From contig CBCXVS010000214.1 of the NCBI GenBank assembly GCA_965178525.1, forward strand, positions 1-13,475: a DNA stretch of 13,475 nucleotides, in the 5' to 3' direction. Below, piece by piece: positions 1 to 7,468 of this stretch. The translations under genes and the position numbers were made by a program. The notes under the pieces are model-generated. The model was not told where the DNA came from. It saw only the letters and a program-made list of their open reading frames with translations, and made no database searches. Origin of the DNA: CBCXVS01 sp965178525. GTDB taxonomy: Bacteria; Tectomicrobia; Entotheonellia; Entotheonellales; Entotheonellaceae. Position 1 is the stretch's first letter. Each line of letters opens with the position of its first letter.

Positions 1-1
1 A

Positions 2-72
2 AGGTCAATTCGTTTCAGGCTTTTGAGTTTTTATTTCAACAAGTTGTCGCCGAATCACGGGAGGAACTTCGG
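2..72 (+). repeat. Left arm of an exact 71-bp terminal inverted repeat
   Basis: Bases 2-72 are the perfect reverse complement of 13405-13475. Identity stops abruptly at 73 on this side and at 13404 on the other. In the right arm the repeat lies inside an open reading frame (minus strand, read from 13473) and encodes 23 residues of an unknown protein. Here the same bases run straight into the 5' part of a broken peroxidase gene. The arm therefore looks like a displaced piece of the right-end gene rather than a native upstream region. No transposase is associated with it. An assembly or amplification junction is at least as likely as a biological repeat. Confidence 0.9.
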
Positions 73-73
73 A

Positions 74-1650
74 TTAGCGCAGCGACATCATGGGTCACCG
101 TCCTACAATCGAGATTTATACACCCCGTATTCTCAGGCTCTCTCGTTATCCAACGACAGGGCTGATGAGGAAAGCTCAGAGGGCCGATTTGGCAGAATGT
201 TCGCTCTCGGTGAAGCATTAATGCCGCATCCGAGCCCGATTTATGATTTGCGCCGTTTGGGGCGCGTTGATGGCCTATGGTTGATGAAGCAGGGAAGGCT
301 GCGGATAGCACGGTCCATGCCGGCGTGACCTTTTTCGGCCAATTTATCGATCACGATATCACCCTTGATGTCAGCACCAGTCTGGACCGTCCCGTCTTTG
401 CGGGTGATGTTGAGAATAGCCGGACATCCAACCTCGACCTAGACTGTGTCTATGGCAATGGACCGGATGCCAGCCCGTTTCTCTATGATCTGCCGAAGCT
501 TGTGGTCGGTGATACTTTAGGCCAACCCAACCGTTACGATTTGGCGCGATTCAATGGCGTGGCGTTAATTGGCGACTCGCGTAATGATGAGAATGCGATT
601 GTCTCTCAGTTACAGGCCGCGTTTATCGCCTTTCATAACGCTGTGGTTGATGCCATCGTCGAAAGTAGCGGCGGTACGATCGCTGAGCTCTCTCCCGCTC
701 AAAAGCGCGCGACCTTTGAGACGGCTCGTGATCATGTCATTCATTACTATCACCGCCTCATCGCGGAAGATTTTCTGCCCAACATCATTGGCGTGGCTCG
801 TACGCTTGAGATCACCACCAAAGGTAGGAAGTTTTACTTCAAAGATGGGTTTTTTAATCCCGCAGCGAACCGCGTGCGCCGCCCCTATATTCCGATCGAG
901 TTCTCAGTTGCCGCCTATCGCTTTGGCCACAGCCAGGTTCGGGAAACCTACGATTTGAATCAAAATCGTAAGAATATCCCTTTGTTTGACCTGGATGATC
1001 CGATGGGTTTGATGGGATTTAAACCGATTGACCCGGCCAATGTCATTGACTGGCGTTTCTTTTTCCCGGTTGACGGAAGCCCACAGAAGGCGCAAAGGGC
1101 GAGAAAAATCGATACCAAATTACCATCGCATCTGTTTGAACTCAATCGGGTCAATGTCGTCCCTGCAGATGATCTCGGCTCCCTGGCAGCCCGCAACCTG
1201 AATCGCGGCAGGATTTATCGGTTGCCATCAGGTCAAGCGCTCGCTCAAGTGATGGGGTTTGATGCTTTGGCAGCCGACGGTGCGGTCAGACATACCCTTG
1301 CATTAAGATTAACACCCTTGTGGTATTACATTTTGCAAGAGGCTAAACAGCAGCCCGTACAAAAGAAATATAATATGGTCGTGAAGACAAAGCTGGTCAA
1401 AACATCAAACTATATAAAATCGAGCTATAAGAAAGGCGCTGGTGATTCAGATGGTGGTGATATTCTTGGGCCAGTGGGTGGCACGATTGTCGGCGAAGTC
1501 CTCATTGGACTGATCGATCACTATCGGGAATCCACGGGTAAGGGATTGGATTTTATCCCGAGTGTAGAGATTGGGACGACTGACGCCGGCGAATACGGTT
1601 TGCGCTTCCAAATGCAAAACCTCTTACGCTTCACTGGCCTGCTCCAATAA
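74..1650 (+). pseudogene. Animal-type haem peroxidase, frameshifted near base 274
   Basis: Haem peroxidase of the bacterial branch of the animal peroxidase (peroxinectin/cyclooxygenase-like) superfamily, which oxidises substrates with H2O2. The main frame (ATG 277, 457 residues) has the distal-histidine motif FGQFIDHDITLD at residues 20-31, the proximal-histidine motif YRFGHSQV near 214-221, and near 301-320 the region SLAARNLNRGRIYRLPSG, which resembles the family's conserved RGR-x-LPS segment. The expected upstream segment, with the family element EGRFGRMF, lies in a different frame ending at LGRVDG around 257-274. Restoring one C in the GGCC at 272-275 gives LGRVDG-PMVDE and joins both parts into about 530 residues, near the usual family length. 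The upstream part has no ATG before codon 197 and runs back into the inverted-repeat arm, so the true start is probably lost. The ATG at 277 would omit the N-terminal segment. Base composition is less GC-rich than the genes at 8.9-12.8 kb. Family assignment is firm; the frameshift is strongly supported but could be a sequencing error. Confidence 0.85.
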
Positions 1651-1664
1651 CACGGAGGAACGCC

Positions 1665-1737
1665 AGGGGCCAGCGCTCGATGTTATACGCCTCAAATCGA
1701 AATCCCCAGCAAACGATAAAGTCAAGAGCTGGCCCCT
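1665..1737. repeat. 73-bp imperfect palindromic element (REP/MITE-like)
   Basis: The arms 1665-1674 and 1728-1737 (AGGGGCCAGC / GCTGGCCCCT) are perfect 10-bp inverted repeats. The pairing extends imperfectly to 1686 and 1716, with 18 of 22 positions complementary. The element starts 14 bases after the peroxidase stop codon and contains no open reading frame. Short stem-loops with GC-rich ends outside genes are typical of REP sequences mobilised by RAYT (TnpA-REP) transposases, or of small MITEs. Naming it as such is inference from shape only. It could instead be a peroxidase terminator hairpin, but the loop is long and no T-run follows. Confidence 0.5.
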
Positions 1738-1928
1738 TCCGACAGCCGTCTCACTTCCCTTCCGCATCTCGTGGTCCGTCAAGTTTAATTTGATGGATAG
1801 AGTCTCCTGCCCGATCGCACACTCACGTCGCTCATCGACACCGCTGCCGATAGCGCGTGGCGGCCGAAGCTAGCACACGCTGCCTGCATTATGATACGGT
1901 GGTGCTCCAGAGAAGGAAAGGAAGGAGC

Positions 1929-3503
1929 ATGACCACAACGACGACACGCGCACAAGCGACGACGATTCTCCCGCTCAACACCCAAGCGCCCCATTACAAA
2001 TGGCTCGTCGCGAGCATCATCCTGCTCGCCAGTGGGACCCAGACCTTCGGCGGGGGCAGTAGTGTCAACCTCATCATGCCGCGCCTCATGGCCGCCTTCG
2101 GCGCCGATCTGGCCACGACGCAATGGGTCGTCACCGGCTTTTTTCTGACCCGTGTCCTGGTCACGCCGCTGCTCGGCTGGCTCGGCGGCATTCTGGGGTA
2201 CCGCAACATGTTTGTCGCCATCATGGCGGGTGTCGTGGTGACCTCGATCGGGTGCGGGTTGGCCACCAGTCTGACCATGCTCGTGGCTTTTCGCCTGCTG
2301 CAGGGTCTGATTATGGGGACGATGGAAGGGCTGACCGCGATGATCCTAGTGGGCATCTTTCCAGAGCACCAGCGCGGCCTGGCGCTGGGCCTGCGATCCA
2401 TTGGCTGGTCGGCGGGCGAGGCGATCTTCTACACGCTGGGCGGCTACCTGGTAGAACAGATTTCCTGGCGCATGATCTTTTTCCTGGCCGTTCCCTCCGG
2501 CATCGTGTCCGCCCTGCTGGGGCTGCTCATGCTGCCGCAGCACCGCGAGTCCCGGGGGGCGCCGGTAGACTCCCCGGGGCTCTTGGCACTGGCAGGCTTT
2601 TTGGTGCCGCTGCTCTTGGCGATCAGCTGGAGCCGCGACAGCCAAACCGAGAACACGACCCTCCTGTGGTTAGGAATGGGTGCGCTGGCCGGAGGCGCTC
2701 TCTTTCTCCTGCGGGAGTTGCTGACCTCGTTTCCCGTCGTGAATCTGCGCCTGTTTCAGCAACCGACGTTCCGGCTGATCTGCGCTACCGCGTTTTTCAA
2801 CCACATGGGGCTACACGGCGCGCTCTTCATGGTCCCGATCTTTCTGCAGCAGGTGCTCGGCTTGTCTCCCCTACAAGCGGGGTTGGTCATCGTACCCGCG
2901 CTCCTCATTTCCGGCGCCACCGGCGTCATGACGGGACGCCTCAGCGACCTGGCGCCACCGCCTCTGGTGGTCATTGCGACCATGATGTCCCTGGCCGTGA
3001 TTTTCTATTCCTTTTCCTCCGTGACCGCCTTGACGGCCATCGCGGTCATCATGGGTTATGTCATCCTCTATCGCATTTGCATGATTGGCACTGTCACCCC
3101 GATGACGGTGCTCACCGTGCAGGTCCTCGAGACCAACCAAGTGCGTATGGGCCAAGGGTTAATCGGGGTGGTCCGCAGCATCGGCGGCCTGCTTGGCGTC
3201 ACCATCACCAGTGTGCTCTTTGAGCGTCGGCGCGCGTCATACCAACTTGCCGCCTATCAGACCTACGACAGCGCCTCGTTGGCGCATAGCGACACGTTGC
3301 GCGACCTGCAACGGCTTTTGCGCCAGGCCGGTATTGTGGGGTCTACAGCAGATCGAGCCGCGCTGGGCGCCATTCGCCGCCAGATGGACATCGAGGCCAT
3401 TGCGGTAGGCTTTCAGGGCAGTTTTCTCCTCTCCTGTACGTGCTTCTTGCTGGCCAGCCTGCCGATGCTGTATCTCTTTTTACGCCAGCGCTGGCGGCGT
3501 TGA
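1929..3503 (+). CDS. MFS transporter, DHA2 (EmrB/QacA-type, 14 TM) family
   Basis: A 524-residue inner-membrane proton-coupled exporter of the drug:H+ antiporter-2 type. Hydrophobic segments run throughout after a short polar N-terminus (residues 1-23), in a number consistent with 14 helices. The loop 2-3 motif A region GWLGGILGYR (83-92) is the EmrB-like variant without the Asp and the basic residue common in sugar porters. Helix 4 carries the basic residue in FRLLQG. The chosen ATG follows GGAAGGAGC at ideal spacing; the frame stays open further upstream without a better site. It sits alone on the + strand, 278 bases from the peroxidase, and converges on the YgiT-like gene at 3545. No local TetR/MarR regulator or membrane-fusion partner is visible, so the substrate is unknown. 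Its last about 100 bases (3411-3522) recur in diverged form at 4182-4249. Confidence 0.92.
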   Translation: MTTTTTRAQATTILPLNTQAPHYKWLVASIILLASGTQTFGGGSSVNLIMPRLMAAFGADLATTQWVVTGFFLTRVLVTPLLGWLGGILGYRNMFVAIMAGVVVTSIGCGLATSLTMLVAFRLLQGLIMGTMEGLTAMILVGIFPEHQRGLALGLRSIGWSAGEAIFYTLGGYLVEQISWRMIFFLAVPSGIVSALLGLLMLPQHRESRGAPVDSPGLLALAGFLVPLLLAISWSRDSQTENTTLLWLGMGALAGGALFLLRELLTSFPVVNLRLFQQPTFRLICATAFFNHMGLHGALFMVPIFLQQVLGLSPLQAGLVIVPALLISGATGVMTGRLSDLAPPPLVVIATMMSLAVIFYSFSSVTALTAIAVIMGYVILYRICMIGTVTPMTVLTVQVLETNQVRMGQGLIGVVRSIGGLLGVTITSVLFERRRASYQLAAYQTYDSASLAHSDTLRDLQRLLRQAGIVGSTADRAALGAIRRQMDIEAIAVGFQGSFLLSCTCFLLASLPMLYLFLRQRWRR

Positions 3504-3522
3504 GCCTGTATGTGAGGACCAT
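3411..3522 (+). repeat. Transporter 3'-end repeat, copy A (inside and just past the MFS gene)
   Basis: Bases 3411-3464 match 4182-4235 at 48 of 54 positions, and all six differences are transitions. Bases 3509-3522 match 4236-4249 at 13 of 14. Copy B thus lacks the 44 bases 3465-3508. Copy A encodes the last transmembrane segment of the transporter (residues from about 495) and continues past its stop codon. The two copies are in direct orientation and enclose the DUF4258/YgiT pair. Confidence 0.8.
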
Positions 3523-3544
3523 AAAGCCATTCTGTCCAAGGTAC

Positions 3545-3790
3545 TTAAAACGATACTGCCGGGACCTGCAGGATGCTTTCAGGCTGCTCATGACGATCAA
3601 AGATCGCATGATAGGCATCGTCCATTTTCTTGACAACTTGTGGCTTAAAATATTTCTCGCTGCATTGGCCACACACGCCTACCGGCACGTTCCGTATCAC
3701 GAGTAATCTCTCCTGGCGTCGGTAGTCATAGTCCACCCTTTTTTCTGTTACGATTCCGCCACAAAACGTGCAATCGCCATACATGGTCAT
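3545..3790 (-). CDS. YgiT-type zinc-finger protein (MqsA N-domain-like antitoxin)
   Basis: An 81-residue protein with two CxxC pairs (C7/C10 in CTFCGG and C40/C43 in CGQC) about 30 residues apart, the zinc-binding layout of YgiT-type proteins related to the N-terminal domain of the antitoxin MqsA. The helix-turn-helix domain of full-length MqsA is absent, as is usual for short YgiT proteins paired with DUF4258. The ATG at 3790 overlaps the TGA of the DUF4258 gene as ATGA, and GGGAG lies just upstream in that gene; in-frame starts further upstream would overlap more. In this pairing the DUF4258 protein is the presumed toxin and the zinc-finger protein the presumed antitoxin, by analogy with MqsRA. 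No function was seen directly. It converges on the MFS gene with 41 bases between stop codons. Confidence 0.85.
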   Translation of the reverse strand: MTMYGDCTFCGGIVTEKRVDYDYRRQERLLVIRNVPVGVCGQCSEKYFKPQVVKKMDDAYHAIFDRHEQPESILQVPAVSF

Positions 3791-4113
3791 ACCCGGCTCC
3801 CTCTCGTCCATGGATCGCGCCACCTAGGCGGGTGGGGAATATAAACGGTTATGATGCGTAGAATTTTCTCATCCTCGGGAGTAGTCTTCGCCCATCCGAT
3901 GACCGCATGAATTGGCTTCGTACCGGCATAACCTAAAACCAGGCAGCTTTCGCCTCTCGGGTCTTCAGGGTAATCTTCCAGGATCTCACCTTGGATCAGA
4001 GCAACCTCGATTTCTACGATGTCGAGATCATCTTCAAGCCTTTCCTGCTGAGCATGCATGCTGAACTCATATTGATCTCGGCTGATCAAGTATCGAATAT
4101 CGTCAATTTCCAT
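3787..4113 (-). CDS. DUF4258 domain protein (putative toxin of a YgiT-linked pair)
   Basis: A 108-residue protein with the DUF4258 layout: an N-terminal helix with an FSMHAQQE-type His/Glu stretch, a central segment with LIQGEILEDYPEDPRGESCLVLGY, and a C-terminal strand ILRIITVYIP ahead of a basic, Trp-containing tail. DUF4258 proteins are small, often RelE-like in fold, and commonly lie immediately upstream of YgiT zinc-finger genes, as here with a 4-base overlap. The first ATG (4113, giving MEIDD) was chosen. A TTG at 4134 would add seven residues, and neither site has a strong Shine-Dalgarno. The toxin role and any RNase activity are inferred from the gene pair. The reading frame is intact. 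Confidence 0.8.
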   Translation of the reverse strand: MEIDDIRYLISRDQYEFSMHAQQERLEDDLDIVEIEVALIQGEILEDYPEDPRGESCLVLGYAGTKPIHAVIGWAKTTPEDEKILRIITVYIPHPPRWRDPWTRGSRV

Positions 4114-4181
4114 GATCTTTGTCACAGTTATCAAGCAGCTTAAACATCAAAATATCGATCCTGCAGTGGTGCTCAAGCTGA

Positions 4182-4249
4182 TTTCAGGGCAGCTTTCTTC
4201 CCTCCTGTGCGCGCTTCTTGCTGGCCAGCCTACCGTATGTGAGAACCAT
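4182..4249 (+). repeat. Transporter 3'-end repeat, copy B (remnant of an MFS 3' end)
   Basis: This is a non-coding, diverged copy of the MFS C-terminal coding region. In the transporter frame it reads FQGSFLPSCARFLLASLP, against FQGSFLLSCTCFLLASLP in the intact gene, then departs because 44 bases are missing. It lies upstream of the DUF4258 gene and downstream of the amidohydrolase. The likely readings are a leftover of a duplicated transporter or a target-region duplication made when the toxin-antitoxin pair arrived. Confidence 0.75.
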
Positions 4250-4253
4250 GCGC

Positions 4254-4289
4254 TGGCCTCACCACCCACGTGCCAGCGTAGTGAGGCCA
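4254..4289 (-). terminator. Possible terminator-like hairpin after the amidohydrolase gene
   Basis: A perfect 9-bp inverted repeat (TGGCCTCAC at 4254-4262, GTGAGGCCA at 4281-4289, 18-base loop) begins 22 bases downstream of the amidohydrolase stop on the minus strand. An alternative overlapping stem pairs CGCTGG 4251-4256 with CCAGCG 4273-4278. No U-run follows, so intrinsic termination is doubtful. It could instead be a structured boundary or protein-binding site between the two minus-strand units. Confidence 0.3.
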
Positions 4290-4311
4290 TCTGTCGCCCG
4301 CCGCTGGCGCG

Positions 4312-5337
4312 TTAGCCCGCGATGCGGTAGACACGTGCCGCCGTGTCGTGGAACATGGCAGCGCGCTCGGCAGCCGAGTAGCCTGTGGACAACCGTTTGA
4401 AGGCGTTGTACATCACGTTGTAAGAATAGGACACTTTGTCCACCGGGAAGTTGCTTTCGAACATACACCGGTTAGGGCCGAACTGCTCGATGCAGTAGTT
4501 CATAAAAGGCGCCATCGACTCCGCCAGCTCTTCCGAGCCGATGGGCTGGGTCCGGGTATGCCAGTCAAAACCGGTTCGGGGCATGCCGATGCCGCCGAGT
4601 TTCATGACCACATTGGGGCACGCGCCGACGGCGGCGATGCCGCTGCGCCAGGTGGCCATCACCTCATCGTCCCGATTGGCATATGGGCCAACGCGCATCA
4701 GGCCACCAATATGGTTCAGAATAATGGTCAGCTCCGGGACGGCCTTGGCAAAATCGGCCAACTCGGGTAGCTGCGGAAAATACATCCAACCCTCGAGAGA
4801 CAACCCCATTCGCGCCAGCACCCGTGCGCCGGTCCGGAACGGGTCACTGGCGAGCTGACCTGGCATCTTGTGCGCCGCGGTGTTTTCCACCTCGGGGTGC
4901 GGATCCCACGTGACGGAATGACGGATGCCGCGAAACCGGTTGGGACTGGCGGCCTGCAACGCCTCTAGCACCGGCGCCACCCGCTCGCCCAGGTTCAAGT
5001 TGGCGTGACCGACAATGGCGGCCGCGGCCCGGCCGGGGCCATACAGACCGCTGGCGCAGGCGGCGGCTAAGCCCTGGACGAATTCGACTTCCCCCACGGG
5101 ACGCATCTCCTCCGGTCCGTCAGCCCGGTACATCGCGCGCGCCTCCACAAATACGGTCGACCGCACGTTGTGACCGCTGTTCATATCCTCGGCCAGCTCG
5201 TGCAGCAGATACCGTTGGTAGGGAATGCGCTCGGTGCGAAAGTCCCAGAAGTGATGATGCGGATCACAGATGGGCAGTTCCGGCTCCAAAGCCGGTTCCG
5301 GGGTTAACGCGAGCCAGTCATTGCCTCCGAATGGCAT
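4312..5337 (-). CDS. Amidohydrolase family 2 (COG3618, lactonase-type TIM barrel)
   Basis: A 341-residue cytoplasmic metal-dependent hydrolase of the amidohydrolase-2 group, which includes lactonases and 2-pyrone-4,6-dicarboxylate lactonase relatives. The metal/active-site motif DPHHHFWD sits at residues 25-32. The other barrel signatures are HSVTWDPHPE around 140-149, the His in LNHIGG near 207-212, and FESNFPVDK at 293-301, whose Asp is the usual terminal metal ligand or catalytic acid. The ATG follows AAGGAGGTG at ideal spacing. It is the second gene of an operon: the ABM protein upstream ends 55 bases before it with no hairpin between. The substrate is unknown; the pairing suggests lactone or ring-cleavage catabolism. 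The frame is intact and of normal length. Confidence 0.9.
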   Translation of the reverse strand: MPFGGNDWLALTPEPALEPELPICDPHHHFWDFRTERIPYQRYLLHELAEDMNSGHNVRSTVFVEARAMYRADGPEEMRPVGEVEFVQGLAAACASGLYGPGRAAAAIVGHANLNLGERVAPVLEALQAASPNRFRGIRHSVTWDPHPEVENTAAHKMPGQLASDPFRTGARVLARMGLSLEGWMYFPQLPELADFAKAVPELTIILNHIGGLMRVGPYANRDDEVMATWRSGIAAVGACPNVVMKLGGIGMPRTGFDWHTRTQPIGSEELAESMAPFMNYCIEQFGPNRCMFESNFPVDKVSYSYNVMYNAFKRLSTGYSAAERAAMFHDTAARVYRIAG

Positions 5338-5392
5338 CGTGACACCTCCTTTGTAGTAGTTGGCGGTTCAATCATCACACGGTCGTCTCGGC

Positions 5393-6085
5393 CTACCACG
5401 CCGGCTTGCCGGAACTCCAGCCCCAATTGTCGGGCGGCCAGATGTTGCGGCCACGCCGGCCACCGGTGCGCTCGCCCGCGTACCAGTCCTGCACGGTCTC
5501 GCGCCACTTGGCGATGTGCGGCGTTTTCGTGTGGTATTCGAACGCCGCCTTGTTGACGTAGACTTCGTACAGGTACAACTCGTCGGGCTTGTTGATATTC
5601 TGGTAGACATCAAACCGCAGGCAGCCAGGCTCTTCGTGCGTCGAGCCCAGTCCATCGAGCGTGACGGCCTCGATGAACGCGTCCACCTTGTCCGGCTGGA
5701 TGGGCAGCGGGGCGTGGATGACATGCAAGCTGCTGCGGAACGCGTCGTCTGCCACGGCGCCTGCACGCTGGGCATCCCAGGAGGCATTGCCCCGTGGGTA
5801 TACCGGCCTGCAAAACGAGACTTCTATGGGGCTATCCAAGAGGTCCCGCACCGCGCTGTCCCACTGCTTGAAGTGCGGCGTGGTCTTGTGATGCTCGAAC
5901 GCCGCCTCATCGTTGTAGACCTCGTTAAAGGCGAAGAGCGTGGGGTCGGTTTCATCCTGAATGATGTCGAACCGGCGGCAACCGGGCTCGTTGAGGACAG
6001 AGCCGGTGCCGTCTGCAATCGAGGCCGTAATAAAATCGTCGATGCCGTCTTGTTTGACTTTGAGCCGAACCATGAGGATGTGCAT
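5393..6085 (-). CDS. Tandem antibiotic-biosynthesis-monooxygenase (ABM) domain protein
   Basis: A 230-residue protein made of two ABM (dimeric alpha/beta barrel) domains in tandem, about residues 1-75 and 110-200. The internal repeat is plain: NEPGCRRFDI, FAFNEVYNDEAAFEHH and TPHFKQW in the first domain match EEPGCLRFDV, YLYEVYVNKAAFEYH and TPHIAKW in the second. Single-domain ABM proteins dimerise through this fold, so the fusion probably forms its barrel within one chain. Family members include LsrG-type isomerases, quinol monooxygenases (YgiN) and haem-degrading enzymes; the exact reaction cannot be read from sequence. The ATG at 6085 was chosen because it follows GGGAG and begins exactly at the first ABM strand (MHILMVRLKV). 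The open frame upstream of it looks non-coding. A Trp-rich tail ends the protein. It leads the operon with the amidohydrolase. Confidence 0.85.
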   Translation of the reverse strand: MHILMVRLKVKQDGIDDFITASIADGTGSVLNEPGCRRFDIIQDETDPTLFAFNEVYNDEAAFEHHKTTPHFKQWDSAVRDLLDSPIEVSFCRPVYPRGNASWDAQRAGAVADDAFRSSLHVIHAPLPIQPDKVDAFIEAVTLDGLGSTHEEPGCLRFDVYQNINKPDELYLYEVYVNKAAFEYHTKTPHIAKWRETVQDWYAGERTGGRRGRNIWPPDNWGWSSGKPAW

Positions 6086-6441
6086 AGCAACTCCCTGCAG
6101 GCGCGCCGTGAGGCGCGGCTGGAACGGGTGACGGGTGACGCCGGTTTGCAAATCAGCAGCAGTATACAGGGTTCGCGCACGGGATACGAGTTTGTCGTGG
6201 CGTAAAAACGCCACGGCACCTGGCGCTATCTCCGTCCCCTTCGCGTCCTTGGCGGATCCCATTTCCATCATTGCCGGGTGCTGATCGCCTCGGCATGACG
6301 ACTCTTATGCCACAATAAATCTCCAGGGTTGAGGCAAATAGCATTCATCCTGGAGCCTGGCTTCTCAGTCGATCCGGATGACTTGGCTTCACTCGTCGCT
6401 GTTATCACATCAGAATAGAACGTGTATCAGTGGGCGAAACG
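6086..6441. other. Intergenic stretch without a recognised gene
   Basis: These 356 bases lie between the ABM gene start (6085) and the retropepsin-like gene stop (6442), both on the minus strand. It must hold the promoter of the ABM-amidohydrolase operon, but no convincing -35/-10 pair stands out. No tRNA, strong hairpin, direct repeat or plausible small gene was found. An open frame continuous with the ABM gene runs back to 6271, but it lacks family similarity and is treated as non-coding. Confidence 0.55.
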
Positions 6442-6906
6442 TTAGGGTAGCAGGCCAAAGTAGAACGTGTCGGTGTTGGGGTCTAGCGCAAACCGAAATC
6501 GTTCGAGGCAGTCCTGAAATCCTAAAATACATGGCAGCTCTCCCCAACTCTCTTCGTCTTCACCCTCTGGCACAAATGCCGTCGATTGTATCGTGAAGTC
6601 CTCATTTTCCACCGCCAGCAACGTCAAGGTGACTCGATACAGCCGACCTTGCACCAACACACCGCGTAGCAAAGTGGATAGGAGCCCACTGACAGCATCG
6701 CGGGCATCCAGGCGCATCTGGGTGGCCACATGCGGATTACAGACCAGGTAGATGCCGCCCGTATCAACCATCGCTTCCGTCACGACCCCTTCAATGGCCA
6801 CACGCAGGATGATCCGAGGCGTTGTCTCATGGGCTGTAGCGGGGGCACGCTGATAGACCATCGCGCCGCTGGCAAAGGGTTGTTCGTCAGGGAATGTAAG
6901 CGCCAT
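6442..6906 (-). CDS. Retropepsin-like aspartic protease-family protein
   Basis: A 154-residue protein with the hallmarks of a single-domain retropepsin-like fold. A flap-side strand leads into the catalytic-type motif AMVDTGG at residues 45-51 (Asp-Thr-Gly), and the C-terminal hydrophobic-hydrophobic-Gly motif ILGFQDCLERFRFALD sits near 126-141. Retropepsins act as homodimers, each chain giving one DTG, so the length suits a dimer. There is no signal peptide and no membrane segment, so it is probably cytoplasmic. Its ATG overlaps the stop of the upstream 48-residue gene as TGATG, indicating translational coupling. It is the last gene of a three-gene cassette. Whether it is an active protease and what it cleaves are unknown. 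Confidence 0.8.
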   Translation of the reverse strand: MALTFPDEQPFASGAMVYQRAPATAHETTPRIILRVAIEGVVTEAMVDTGGIYLVCNPHVATQMRLDARDAVSGLLSTLLRGVLVQGRLYRVTLTLLAVENEDFTIQSTAFVPEGEDEESWGELPCILGFQDCLERFRFALDPNTDTFYFGLLP

Positions 6907-7052
6907 CAGTTGATTTTCGTCACCAGAATGCCACGTCCGCGTACATCACCGACGTGGGCAATGAGGTCATCGAAGGAGGAAGCCGCATAGCGTAACTGTC
7001 GGGCCTGAAGGGCAATCCAGTTGCCACGGTATTCGTCTCGATGCGCTTTCAT
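6906..7052 (-). CDS. Small DUF5678-like protein, 48 residues
   Basis: A 48-residue reading frame, MKAHRDEYRGNWIALQARQL and on to ILVTKIN. It resembles DUF5678 in the YxGxWIAL start, a central sequence followed by SFDDLIAHV, and a terminal strand. DUF5678 has no assigned biochemical function and often accompanies small proteases or antitoxin-like genes. Reality as a gene is supported by its fit between neighbours: its ATG overlaps the upstream stop as ATGA, and its TGA overlaps the downstream ATG as TGATG. The protein is soluble, with no membrane segment and no cysteines. It may be an adaptor between the flanking proteins, which is inference. Confidence 0.72.
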   Translation of the reverse strand: MKAHRDEYRGNWIALQARQLRYAASSFDDLIAHVGDVRGRGILVTKIN

Positions 7053-7437
7053 CCAGCATGATCCGCCTTCGTCGCGGCCCGGGACTCCGGCGTCGAGGGC
7101 ACGACTTTGCCAGGGGGAGGCGCAAGAATACAGGCAAACTTTTGCAACTCGGCGTGGTCGGGATAGCGTTTTGCGCCTTCCAGAGCAAGCTGGCGGGCCG
7201 ACATGGGGTCGCCGGTTTCTAAGGCACGTGTGATATGGCTGGTATAATCGGCCGGGGTTCGGAGAGGAATGTCTGCTGGGCCTCCATTTGTCTGCTGAAA
7301 GGTCTGACGATGCGACGTGCGTGCCTTTAATAGACGCACGGCCTCAATCATAAGCTCGTCTTCGGACTGATAGGTGCCGCTCGCAAGTTCCTGCTGGATA
7401 AACTTGGCGAGTCTGCTGGTAAGTCGTTGAGGGACAT
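7049..7437 (-). pseudogene. Ribbon-helix-helix (ParD/CopG-like) protein with C-terminal extension, frameshifted at codon 6
   Basis: The readable frame gives LTSRLAKFIQQELASGTYQS, followed by SEDELMIEAVRLL, the strand-helix-helix of ParD/CopG-type antitoxins. About 85 further residues follow, ending in ALEGAKRYPDHAELQKFA and ILAPPPGKVV, a short helical, TPR-like tail. The proper ATG at 7437, with CGAGGAAAT upstream, is in another frame: it reads MSLND and would stop after 29 residues. Adding one C at about 7423 (GACTT to GACCTT) gives MSLNDLTSRLAKFIQQEL, exactly the expected N-terminus, 129 residues in all. The long open frame running back to 7606 is unlikely to be translated because a promoter-like site lies within it. 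It is the first gene of the cassette and overlaps the DUF5678-like gene by 4 bases. It would be an autoregulatory DNA-binding protein; the lesion may be real or a sequencing error. Confidence 0.65.
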
Positions 7438-7468
7438 GGCGATTTCCTCGTGTTATCTGCCTATGTCC

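Noticed and set aside
2123..3223. A 366-residue open frame inside the MFS gene, same strand, different frame
   Set aside because: It is rich in Arg, Ala, His and Pro, without domains. It is a shadow of a GC-rich membrane-protein gene.
5360..6205. A 281-residue plus-strand open frame opposite the ABM gene
   Set aside because: It is antisense to a clear two-domain ABM protein with a good ribosome-binding site, and its own sequence matches no family I recognise.
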